NCBI RefSeq assembly: GCF_016785945.1
Contig: NZ_JAEMEF010000002.1
Span: 248,001-312,000, forward strand
Direction of reading: 5' to 3'
DNA length: 64,000 nt
Source of the DNA: Olleya sediminilitoris
Lineage (GTDB): Bacteria > Bacteroidota > Bacteroidia > Flavobacteriales > Flavobacteriaceae
The notes beneath the pieces were generated by a model that was not told the origin of the DNA, searched no databases, and saw only the letters and a list, made by a program, of their open reading frames with translations. Both the position numbers and the translations under genes were made by a program. Shown here piece after piece: positions 29,401 through 37,347 of this stretch; position 1 is the stretch's first letter, and each line of letters opens with the position of its first letter.

Positions 29401-32400
29401 AATCAACATCAATAGCCGAAGTTTCAGGATTATTTACTGTAAACGATACGTTACCATCTGCACTTCCTGTACAAGTTATGTTATTTGAAGTTTGATTACT
29501 AATTGATAACGTCGAATTAGTTGGAATAGGTGTAGAAGCAGTTTCAAAATATGTACAACCAGTTAAAGAATCATATACAATAAAAGTATAAGTAACTCCA
29601 GATGTTAGACCTGTAAATGTTACTGATCCTGGAGATGTCTCTAGTTGCCAAGTTCCTCCTGGTGGTGGTGGTGGAATAGTTCCATCATAAATATCAAAAT
29701 AGAATGGTCCATTTCCTGCTAAAGCAGTACTTACTGTAACTACAGCTTCACCTCCTGTTGTACAATCAACTGTTGTATCTATAACTATATCTAAATCATC
29801 TGGAGGAGATGCTACTAATACATCTTGTATTAATACAGAACATCCATTGCTATCAACTATGTTTATTTGGTATAATCCAAAATCAACAACATCAAAAGTT
29901 GTAGAAGTATCTCCAATATTATTTAATTCTGATTCATCATAACCATTAGTTCCTGTTACAAAGTAGTTATAAGGACCTGTACCACCTGTTACACTATCTA
30001 CAATAACTGATCCTTGTGAAGTTCCGTTTGTTGTATCACAAGTAATTGGTACTGTAGAGTGATTTACTATAATAGCATCTGGTTGGTTAATTGTAATAGG
30101 TTCAACTTCTGTACAACCATTTGCATCTGTTACTGTTACAGTATAGTCTCCTGCTGGTAGACCTGAAGTTTGAGAACCATAAGAAGTACTTGTCGTTGTA
30201 TTATATACTTCATAATCGTAAGGTGCTTGACCTACAGTAGTATCTGGTGTTATTGAAATTGAAGCAGTTTCTTCTGCATTACAATTAATAAATCCTGTTT
30301 GAGTTACTGTAATATCTGGAGTAGTTGCTGGAGTAATTTCTATAGCTGTTGTTGTTTCAACAGTACAAGTATTAGCATCAGTTACCATAAAAATATAACT
30401 TCCTGGAGTGTTAGTATTAAACACATTACTAGCTATAGTTGTAAAAGTTGTACCTCCATCAGTTGAATAGGCATAAGTATATGTTGTAGCATCACCACCA
30501 GCAGCAGTTAATGTAACTTGAGCTTGATCTGGTAATGCACATGTTATGTCTTTATCTAATACTGCAGAAAGAGATAATTGAGGGTTTACAGTTACGGTAT
30601 CTGTAACAGTACAACCATTTCCATCTCTAACCGTTATTGTATAAGTACCAGCTGTTACAGTAAATGTGTTACCAGATTGAAAGTTTGTACCATCAATACT
30701 ATACATTAACGTAGCAACACCTGTTGCAGTTGCAGTAATATTAAAGTTATTTCCTGTTCCTGTACATTGATTATCAACTGTAGCAGTAACAGTAGGTAAA
30801 GGATCACTAATAATAGTAACAGTTTCCATAACAGCACAATTATTACTGTCCATTACATAGACATCAATAACTAAACCTAATATAGCTGTATCAACTATTG
30901 TATTTGTTCCATAGTCACCAGTTAAAGGTGCGCTACCTCCAGAACTTACATATGCATAAGTATAGCCACCAGAACCACCAGTTAAACCAGTAAAACTAAT
31001 AGTGGATTCTGTTGTATTACAATTTACATTAGTAGCAGATGCTGTAAAAGTAATTTGCGTTGTAGGATCTATTGTAATTGATGCAGAGTCAGAACAACCT
31101 GTTGCTGTATCTATAACATCAAAAGTATATGAACCTGTTGGTAGGTTTGTGATCGAAACTTCATTATCAGTCTGAGTGATTGTTCCAGCTGAAGGAGTTA
31201 GAGTATAGGTATAGTTACCTAAACTACTAACATCTGTCATTGTAAATACAGCAGAACCATCATCTGAACCAAAACATACTTGATCTGTATTAGTTTGAGC
31301 AATAGCTATGTTAATTGCTGGATCAATTGTATGAGAAGCACTAACAGTACATCCATTTACATCTGTAATCTGGAAAGTGTAATTACCAGGTGCTAAGTTT
31401 GTAAATGTTCCAGAGGTAGCTCCTGAAACGTTTGATGTTTCTGAAGCTGGAGCTGTAATTTCATAGCTAAATGGAGCTACACCATCAATCGGAGTAACTG
31501 TTACATCTGTAGTAGTATCATTACAAGTAATTACATTAGAATCCGCAAATGTCATACCTGTTAAAGGATTGTATGGCGGAATGTCTATAGTTTCTGTATC
31601 AATACATCCATTTGCATCTCTCACAGAGTAAGTAATAGTTTGTGTAGTAGTTGTATTAGTTACAGTTAAAACATTATTAGCTGTATAAGATGTACTTCCG
31701 TTAAAACTATATACGTAATTTCCTGCACCACCTGTAGCACTAACTGTAATATCTGTAGTTGTACTACAATTAGTATTATTAGAAAGTGTAGCAGTAGCTT
31801 CAACTTCTGTAGGGTTATCTAATATAATAGTATAAATTGGAGACAGACAGTTATTACTATCTTGTATTTGATAGGTATATTCTGTAGTAGTAGCAGTTGT
31901 TGTATTTGCATCTAATCCATCATAAAATGAAGTTGAAGTAAAGGCTCCACCATTAAAGCTAAAAGTATAACCTCCAGAACCACCATCTGCAAATAATTGA
32001 ATTTCTCCATTGGCATCATCAAAACATAAAGGATCTGTTCCATCTGCAGTTCCTGTTGGTGTTGATATTGCATCAATGGTATTTACTTCTGATTCTGCAA
32101 TACAACCAAGAGCATCTGTTACCTGAAATTGGTATGTTCCATCAGTAGTTGCAGAGTAAGTAAATGGAGTACCTGTAGTCCCTAAATCTGTATATGCACC
32201 ACCATTTTCTGAAACAGCGTAAGTGTAAGGAGCAGTTCCTCCTGTAATAGTTCCGGTAATTACAGCATCTGGTGATGTTGTACAATCTAAATCTTTAGTA
32301 ATTATAGTATTTAAAACTAATTCAGGTTCTATAGTTTCTGCTGGCAAAGTAACTTCACATCCATAAGTATCTCTAACAATTATAGTGTAAGTACCTGGAG

Positions 32401-35400
32401 TAAGGTTCTCAAAAGTATTTTCATCTTGAAATTCACCACCATTTATATTGTATTCATAAGGTGCTACACCACCAGAAGCAGTAACTTCTAAAGTGGCACC
32501 ATTAGCAGCGTCATAACAATAGTCTGAAGTTGTACTAATGGTTGCAGTTGGAGCAACAGGTGCATCTAAAACTAACGTTGTAGAGTTTGTACAGTTAGCT
32601 GCATCAGTTACTTCAACTGTATATGTTCCAGGAGCAACATCTGTTAGGACACCATTATTAAAATCTGTAGCTGTAAAAGGAGCTACAGTATCAATTAATT
32701 GAAAAGAATAACCAGGAGTACCATCAGTAGCTGAAGCTGTAATTGTTGCTCCTTCAAGACATGTAACTTCTGTATTAGTTATATTAATTGTCAAAGGATC
32801 AGCTGAAGTAATAGTTTCAGTAAAATCTAATTGACAGGTATCGGCTTCATCATCATATCTAACACTAATATTATAAGTATCATCTGTTAACCCTGTAATT
32901 GTAAAAGGAGAAGTTGATTGTGCAATCCAAGTCACTCCATTATCAATTGAGTATTCAAATCCATTTGTTGTATCAAAATTTTGTACAGCTATAGTTACTT
33001 CACCATCTGCATTACCTGAGCAGCTTACCATTGATGTACCAGTAATATCTGCAGTAAAAGCATTTCCTGAATCAATAACAAATGGGAAGTCTACTACTGT
33101 AGTACAGGAAGCTGGTAATTGATATACTTTTAGATCATCAATCGCTACGTCATTTCCACTTGTTTGCTGTACGTTAGATCTTAAAATAAATGTTAAAGAA
33201 GTATTATTTCCTGGGTCTAATGTAATAGGAGTAGTTGGATACTCTATCCAGTTTTCTGTTTTAGGAATATCTCCTGTATTGTAAAATGAAATCTCAGTAC
33301 CACTTCCGTCTACTAAAGCTACTCTTAAATCTGGATTGAATTGGTTATTATTTGTTTTTAGTAAGTTAATGGCTGCAAACTCAACTTGAATCGGTTGATT
33401 TGGTATGATATCATCAATTACTTTTTCATATAAAATTTCTGTAGCTGGAATTGTTGCACCAATATTTACTACTAAATATCGACCATCAGCGGTTGGAGGA
33501 GTAGTAGCAGGCGTATAATCGTTTGGATTAATCCAAGCACCAAAAGGATTTTCTATGCTAGATGTAACTGAATATTCACCATCATTAATATGTGTACTAT
33601 TGCCACATTGTGTTGCTGCAACTTGTTGCTCAAAACAATAATATACTGGATTAATTCCTGGTGAAGTTGTGTCTTCTCCATACCCAAACGTTTCGTATAA
33701 TAAATTACTAAATGTAGGAACATCAATTAAAGTATATTCTACACTAATTGTATGAGAACCTGAAGGTACATCCGTAAAAATTTCAGGGTTTGAAGTATTT
33801 GGGTTTAATACTCCATCAAGATAATAATCGTAAGAATAATTTGAACCACCATTGTTAGTTACTGTTACAGTAGCATTACCAGATCCATCACAATTATAAA
33901 CTGTGTCACCAACTACAATAGTTGGAGCAGGAGGTTCTTGATCTAAAATTATATCCTGCATTACAAAAACACAACCATTAGCATCACGTATGTAAACTGT
34001 ATAAGTTCCAGGTGTTACATCAGCTTCATTTGTTGTAACCCAAGTAGCTTGATTATCAAAACTATATTCATATGGGTTTGGCTCTGGAAAAGGAGTACCT
34101 CCTTGAGGGTTAGTAATTCTAATAGTTCCTTCTCCATTTGGTCCACAGCCAGCTAAAGCTGAAATACCAGCAGTTGCACTCAAGGCAGCATCAGGCTGAT
34201 TTATTGTTACAGTTTCAGGGGTTGTAAAACATTCTGAACCATCTAGCTCATAACTGATAACAACTTCGTAATCGCCAGCATCTAAATTATCAAATGTTGG
34301 GTTAGCAGAAAATGTAGTTCCATTATCAATACTATATTCTAAAGTATAACCATTAGCATTAGTGATAGTAATATCAATTTGACCATTTGCATCATTATAA
34401 CATAAAATATCTGTACTATTTATTGTATAGTCTGGAGCTGGAATATCGTCAATTGTAATAGTAGTAGTAGCAATACAGTTATTAGAATCTACAACTGTAA
34501 TGTCATAAGTTCCAGCTGAAGTAACAACTACTTCAGGAACCGTTTGAAAATCTGTTGTACTATTTATAAAATAGAAGTAAGGAGCAGTTCCACCATCAGG
34601 ATAAATTGTTATTTCACCATCATTACAAGTTAAAGGACTTGTAACTGCTGCAGTTACAGTTAATAAAGGTGGTTCTACAATAATTACATCTTCAGTGTAA
34701 GTACAACCATCTTCAGTTTCGACTGTAGCGGTATAAGTTCCAGGGTTTAAATTTTCAAAAGCATGAGTGTTTTCTAATATTGGGCCAACACTATTAACTA
34801 GAGTTCCGTTTTGGAATAGTTCAAAAGTATATTGTGGTTCTACATCATTAGCTGCTAGTTGTATGGTTCCTAAATCACCATTACAGAAAGGCTGAATAAT
34901 TGTAGATGATACAGTAAAATCACGAACTCTTATTTGAACATCTGGTACTGTAAATACACATGGATTAGTATCTACACCGACCTGTCTTATATATACAGTA
35001 TAAATTCCAGCTGCTGTAACAGTAAAAATATTACTTGATTGATAATTAACATCATCTAAACTATATTCATAACCAGAAGGCACGTCATTTACAGTAATAC
35101 TTCCATCAGTTGTACAAATTATATCTGTTGATTCAACTGTAGGATTTAAAACATTTTGGTATACATTAAAATAAAATTGAACAAAACATCCTCCATCATA
35201 ATTAATTGTTATTCTAAATTGTCCAGATGTATTTGCTAAATAGTTTGGTCCATTTGCAACTTCATTCCACACACAACTATTATCCTCATTTGCACAATCG
35301 CTATTTGAAACAGCAGTACAACTAGTTTCATCTAATTGTTCCCATATAACAGATTCGGCACCAGCTATATTTGTTTCTATAAGAGTTGAATCATTAATAC

Positions 35401-37273
35401 CACATAAAAATATATTTGGTAATAATTTTCCGTTATCAGGACAAGTGACTACTTCGTCGGCATAAGGAATAACTGGATTTTCAATATTACCTCCAAAAAG
35501 TTCTACAACAAATTCCTGTTGAATAGATTGACATGGTGCAATAGCTGTATTATAAACATAGTATGTACCTGTTTGATCAACAGTAATATTTTGACCTGTA
35601 CCAATCACAGGTGTACCTGATTCATTAGTTGACCAAGAATAAGAGTCATATCCATTTGCAGCAGTTAACTCTAATGTCGCTCCACAAAGAATTTCATTTT
35701 GTGTAAATTCACAATCTAAATTCGCTAAAAAGTTAGTAGCTTGAGGCGTAATTAAACACCCTGTATTAGCATTTAAACTAGGATCGTCTGTAATTTCAAA
35801 ATTTGGATTGAAAAATCCATTGTATGTTGCATAAGCTTGATTGTTAATTATATTAGAACAAGCATCTGCTAGTTGGTTACAAGCATCAACTACACGTGCC
35901 TCGATCCTAATCTCATAAACAGGATCATTTTCTTCTACTAAATAATCTTCAATATCTAAAATTAATTCACGTGTAATTGGATCGTAACTAGCTACAGAAA
36001 CTCCTGGTGGTAAAATTAAATCCGTTGGATAGTCAAACAAAATATTAACAGGAAGTATATCTCTTATTTGAAAATTAGTAGCATTATCATTTCCTGTATT
36101 TTGAAAACCAATAACATAATTTAAACTATCACCTAAACCTACTTCAAGTCCTCCAATATTATTACCCGCATCATCCTCTACAATTTTTGTTAAAACAATG
36201 TTAGGTTCTATTATCTCTACCGCAAAAGCGAAAAAATAAGGAAAATAAGTATCTCCACTAGTTTCTAATCTAACGGTAGCAGAAGTGGCATCATTTGCAA
36301 TTACAGAATTGCCTGGGTTTGGTATAGATAATATACCTGTATCAAACCCTAATGTGTTTGTACTGTTAGGATTACGGTTATTTACTGGAGTAGCATCTAA
36401 TTGAGTAACAGAACTATTAAAAAAGTTGTTTACGGGTCTATCCGCAGCAGATAGTGCAGTACCATTTAATCTTAATCTATCTCCAGGAATTGGTTTATCA
36501 CCTTCTAAAGCTGCAAAAGCAAAATTAGCTCTAACAGGTGCAGGACCTGGTATCGTTCTAAATCCATTAATAGGGATATCTGCTGTCGGGTTTTGAGATG
36601 CACTTATAGCACTAAAACCATCAAAACTTGTGATAGATTTTCCTGGCAAAGTTGGGTCTTCAAAAACTATAAATAAAGACCATCCAGCTGATTGACCAGT
36701 TCCATTATAAGGTGTGAAGTTAGAGGTTTCTCCGGTACCAGATGATACGTTGGCTACAGTATATGTACCTAAATCATTACCTAATGCTGTAACTATGTTT
36801 GTGACATCAGCATAACATGCGTAGGAAAAACTATTACCACCATCAACTGAGTTACCATTAGCATCATAAATAACTGTTCCTTGGATATCTATATAATCAC
36901 CTACTGGACCTTTGAATTTGATATCTCTTATGGGTTCAGTACCTGGATTTACTGCTCCCCAATATAAACCAGCATATTTAATTTCATAACAGTTAGGATT
37001 TGGTATCTCTAAATCAGCACTAGAAGAACTAAATGTGGTATTGTCATTATCAATATCAATATAGTTCATTTCTACATTGTGATTGAAAGATGAGTTATTA
37101 TTGAAAGCATTATTACTTGGGCCTAAAATATTATTCCCAATTAATAAAATATCTCCTTTTAAATCATCATCAAATCGAGGTGTAAATCCTTGAAAGTTTT
37201 GAGCGACCATTGAATAACTACATAGGAACAGTAGAAATAAAATGGTAATCTTAGAATAAGTAGGTTTTTCCAT
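23438..37273 (-). CDS. sprB: Giant SprB-like cell-surface gliding adhesin with T9SS type B sorting domain
   Basis: The 4611-residue protein is one uninterrupted reading frame. Order of parts: signal peptide (1-24, ending MVAQ); an N-terminal globular region (about 25-350); a DUF11-like module (about 354-510) with DSLNYVIGFQNTGND; an Ig/PKD-like region; many repeats of about 75-100 residues of the SprB type (motifs like GTYTVTVTDANGCT and ITCNxxxDGxITV); a jelly-roll-like insertion (about 1180-1395); more repeats to about 4500; and a C-terminal type B sorting domain (about 4525-4611) with NYFTPNNDGVADTW and GKYDGTELPTGDYWYVVKT. SprB of F. johnsoniae (about 6500 residues) is moved along the cell surface to produce gliding. 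The neighbours SprC-, SprD- and SprF-like support the same role here. Confidence 0.9.
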   Translation of the reverse strand: MEKPTYSKITILFLLFLCSYSMVAQNFQGFTPRFDDDLKGDILLIGNNILGPSNNAFNNNSSFNHNVEMNYIDIDNDNTTFSSSSADLEIPNPNCYEIKYAGLYWGAVNPGTEPIRDIKFKGPVGDYIDIQGTVIYDANGNSVDGGNSFSYACYADVTNIVTALGNDLGTYTVANVSSGTGETSNFTPYNGTGQSAGWSLFIVFEDPTLPGKSITSFDGFSAISASQNPTADIPINGFRTIPGPAPVRANFAFAALEGDKPIPGDRLRLNGTALSAADRPVNNFFNSSVTQLDATPVNNRNPNSTNTLGFDTGILSIPNPGNSVIANDATSATVRLETSGDTYFPYFFAFAVEIIEPNIVLTKIVEDDAGNNIGGLEVGLGDSLNYVIGFQNTGNDNATNFQIRDILPVNILFDYPTDLILPPGVSVASYDPITRELILDIEDYLVEENDPVYEIRIEARVVDACNQLADACSNIINNQAYATYNGFFNPNFEITDDPSLNANTGCLITPQATNFLANLDCEFTQNEILCGATLELTAANGYDSYSWSTNESGTPVIGTGQNITVDQTGTYYVYNTAIAPCQSIQQEFVVELFGGNIENPVIPYADEVVTCPDNGKLLPNIFLCGINDSTLIETNIAGAESVIWEQLDETSCTAVSNSDCANEDNSCVWNEVANGPNYLANTSGQFRITINYDGGCFVQFYFNVYQNVLNPTVESTDIICTTDGSITVNDVPSGYEYSLDDVNYQSSNIFTVTAAGIYTVYIRQVGVDTNPCVFTVPDVQIRVRDFTVSSTIIQPFCNGDLGTIQLAANDVEPQYTFELFQNGTLVNSVGPILENTHAFENLNPGTYTATVETEDGCTYTEDVIIVEPPLLTVTAAVTSPLTCNDGEITIYPDGGTAPYFYFINSTTDFQTVPEVVVTSAGTYDITVVDSNNCIATTTITIDDIPAPDYTINSTDILCYNDANGQIDITITNANGYTLEYSIDNGTTFSANPTFDNLDAGDYEVVISYELDGSECFTTPETVTINQPDAALSATAGISALAGCGPNGEGTIRITNPQGGTPFPEPNPYEYSFDNQATWVTTNEADVTPGTYTVYIRDANGCVFVMQDIILDQEPPAPTIVVGDTVYNCDGSGNATVTVTNNGGSNYSYDYYLDGVLNPNTSNPEIFTDVPSGSHTISVEYTLIDVPTFSNLLYETFGYGEDTTSPGINPVYYCFEQQVAATQCGNSTHINDGEYSVTSSIENPFGAWINPNDYTPATTPPTADGRYLVVNIGATIPATEILYEKVIDDIIPNQPIQVEFAAINLLKTNNNQFNPDLRVALVDGSGTEISFYNTGDIPKTENWIEYPTTPITLDPGNNTSLTFILRSNVQQTSGNDVAIDDLKVYQLPASCTTVVDFPFVIDSGNAFTADITGTSMVSCSGNADGEVTIAVQNFDTTNGFEYSIDNGVTWIAQSTSPFTITGLTDDTYNISVRYDDEADTCQLDFTETITSADPLTINITNTEVTCLEGATITASATDGTPGYSFQLIDTVAPFTATDFNNGVLTDVAPGTYTVEVTDAANCTNSTTLVLDAPVAPTATISTTSDYCYDAANGATLEVTASGGVAPYEYNINGGEFQDENTFENLTPGTYTIIVRDTYGCEVTLPAETIEPELVLNTIITKDLDCTTSPDAVITGTITGGTAPYTYAVSENGGAYTDLGTTGTPFTYSATTDGTYQFQVTDALGCIAESEVNTIDAISTPTGTADGTDPLCFDDANGEIQLFADGGSGGYTFSFNGGAFTSTSFYDGLDANTTTATTTEYTYQIQDSNNCLSPIYTIILDNPTEVEATATLSNNTNCSTTTDITVSATGGAGNYVYSFNGSTSYTANNVLTVTNTTTTQTITYSVRDANGCIDTETIDIPPYNPLTGMTFADSNVITCNDTTTDVTVTPIDGVAPFSYEITAPASETSNVSGATSGTFTNLAPGNYTFQITDVNGCTVSASHTIDPAINIAIAQTNTDQVCFGSDDGSAVFTMTDVSSLGNYTYTLTPSAGTITQTDNEVSITNLPTGSYTFDVIDTATGCSDSASITIDPTTQITFTASATNVNCNTTESTISFTGLTGGSGGYTYAYVSSGGSAPLTGDYGTNTIVDTAILGLVIDVYVMDSNNCAVMETVTIISDPLPTVTATVDNQCTGTGNNFNITATATGVATLMYSIDGTNFQSGNTFTVTAGTYTITVRDGNGCTVTDTVTVNPQLSLSAVLDKDITCALPDQAQVTLTAAGGDATTYTYAYSTDGGTTFTTIASNVFNTNTPGSYIFMVTDANTCTVETTTAIEITPATTPDITVTQTGFINCNAEETASISITPDTTVGQAPYDYEVYNTTTSTSYGSQTSGLPAGDYTVTVTDANGCTEVEPITINQPDAIIVNHSTVPITCDTTNGTSQGSVIVDSVTGGTGPYNYFVTGTNGYDESELNNIGDTSTTFDVVDFGLYQINIVDSNGCSVLIQDVLVASPPDDLDIVIDTTVDCTTGGEAVVTVSTALAGNGPFYFDIYDGTIPPPPPGGTWQLETSPGSVTFTGLTSGVTYTFIVYDSLTGCTYFETASTPIPTNSTLSISNQTSNNITCTGSADGNVSFTVNNPETSAIDVDYEIFNSLSLTSTGITGTGTVPANGTLPVNNLGPLPYGNYYVLITETSGPNAGCGVITSTFNITESAISFGLTASVTSNENCNDLGVITGIATDGTAPYQYQILLETDTAPDATSTAWGSANTFNVPADVYTVYAIDAYGCIRDVDLTLTRDAEPIIDPQTAPCFDGNPINITITGSVSVGSPLYSMNGTTFVSSPDFSVSSPGTYTLYIQDGNGCVASTPYIVNDQLLLSAALTSPLDCTATPNAEITLTATGGDNTTYTYEVSTDGITFSPMATNVYSAAAAGTYTFMVTDAAGCESTTTYTLDPIQPTTFTTVETDVSCNGGNDGTITVTTTSATGPFMYQLDSGTTQSSNVFTGLTQGTYTVTVIDASSCTYVSAPITIDEPIILSATDSLSAITNCDIETIITVLGQDGTPTTAGEYFYEFNGNGFSTTNTYTVNDNGTVQTITYIVRDANGCEVTGSVMVDPLDPPTDLDFTSTPITCLVSTSDVTVTATGGTTALSFEILSPASATVNTSGASNGIFTGLTTGDYTFQVTDANGCTYEELYTIEDVENIEVNGQLVSDVTCNPGTDGEVTFTISNFESTYSYSINGAPVVTGQTNPTVTVSGLTSASTQTIMITDEATGCTATASIDVDQSAPLDLIADAFVNANCNDGAQVSVSASGGNGNYSYSFVVSGSPAGTYSSSNSAVLDPAVSTTWDVYVQDTNGCVITTPLTITIDTDPIPSGIAVTGSQCPSPSNDYTFTVNVASGIAPFEYSIGNGFQTSSTFTVNTSGTYTITVRDANGCTDTVTYLIEDPVAVSLAGISPSCSDDDGQITATGFGGTSNYAYSISPNPASITLTGNVFTGVPSGTYVVTITDTTTLCTNDATITLDTATPVTFTTSVNDVTCNGESNGVITVDLPASNDNPIYTYQITAPITVGPQNSNIFTGLAAGTYTVQVNSGRGCFATEDVVIAEPNIIVVSAPTVVQYECTTGTNTINYASITVDTVIGGSGTYTIYEFVEGGTVVQSGTSNVYTESDSSGGTYTINVYDDQGCLGTTASTVTIDPYIDLDAITVVVDNAITCTNLEDITVTVSATNGTPTNLEFTLEDVTGSVTGGVYSQTNTTGVFTGLDVTNYIITVTNLDTGCSLQDTHYVNDPNTFELLIDTVVDVTCFDDNDGSVNITFIDQVINANNPDQAGPFDYTILDSSGTTVNSGTTTDAGPVTVSGLVGGTYTVNATLTSTPFCTVSQSFTITRPIETLALSTTQTSVTCLDGMGSISAVGTGGWGNLEYELSGDATVPYSSNGTFTDLSAGTYTVSVRDFQGCIVSEVVVLSLPTPIDATVTASASTLLCFGDQDASITVSNVTGGQGENYTYILNSSSPTASNSGPQTSNVFTNLAAGTYTVSVADGLNCTFTSADIVIGQPEQIAVSLVNSSTNVCPVAYELTLSATGGTGVYSYSDDSNFTNILGTFTTSTTIPVSTGTHQYYVSDANNCTAMVSNEITIEPLQDLVINLQSDNPTINCAGDNSGSIVATAQGGLGNYTYNLLDGSGTVIETTTDSPASFTDLFAGTYQVEVVSDNCLTEVETITITEPTSALQVTFVATDITCSGEDNGTLEINATGGTGVIKYALSPQLNQFFDTNIFENLEAGDYVFIAQDELGCYYTDTFTIVDPQAVLIQIVPDSLMGETCEGEADGAFSIEISGGSLPYSVVLDDPNATYTTGGPTQTIFDFTNLGGGDHIVYIIDAAGCESEWNITFPDSVTIDPTVQVDYLCDNNILTNIVTVLFDESITDMSLLEFSLDGGTPQSSNIFNNVPVGTNHSVEVTHTNGCVQYTEFFTIEDYQPLALILSEGSGPGEIIAETTGGTGDYTYTLNNTNHGSTNQFFVTQTGTYIVIVTDSAGCQAEASIDIDVVGPCISNYFTPNNDGVADTWAPGCVEDFPDLTFDIFDRYGRKVATYRVGEYWDGKYDGTELPTGDYWYVVKTNSTLLDKEYVGHFTLYR

Positions 37274-37347
37274 GATACTATTATTTTTTTAATCTATTTT
37301 CAAAGGATGTTTTCTGATAATAGATAAGGGATTAATTTACTTTATTA

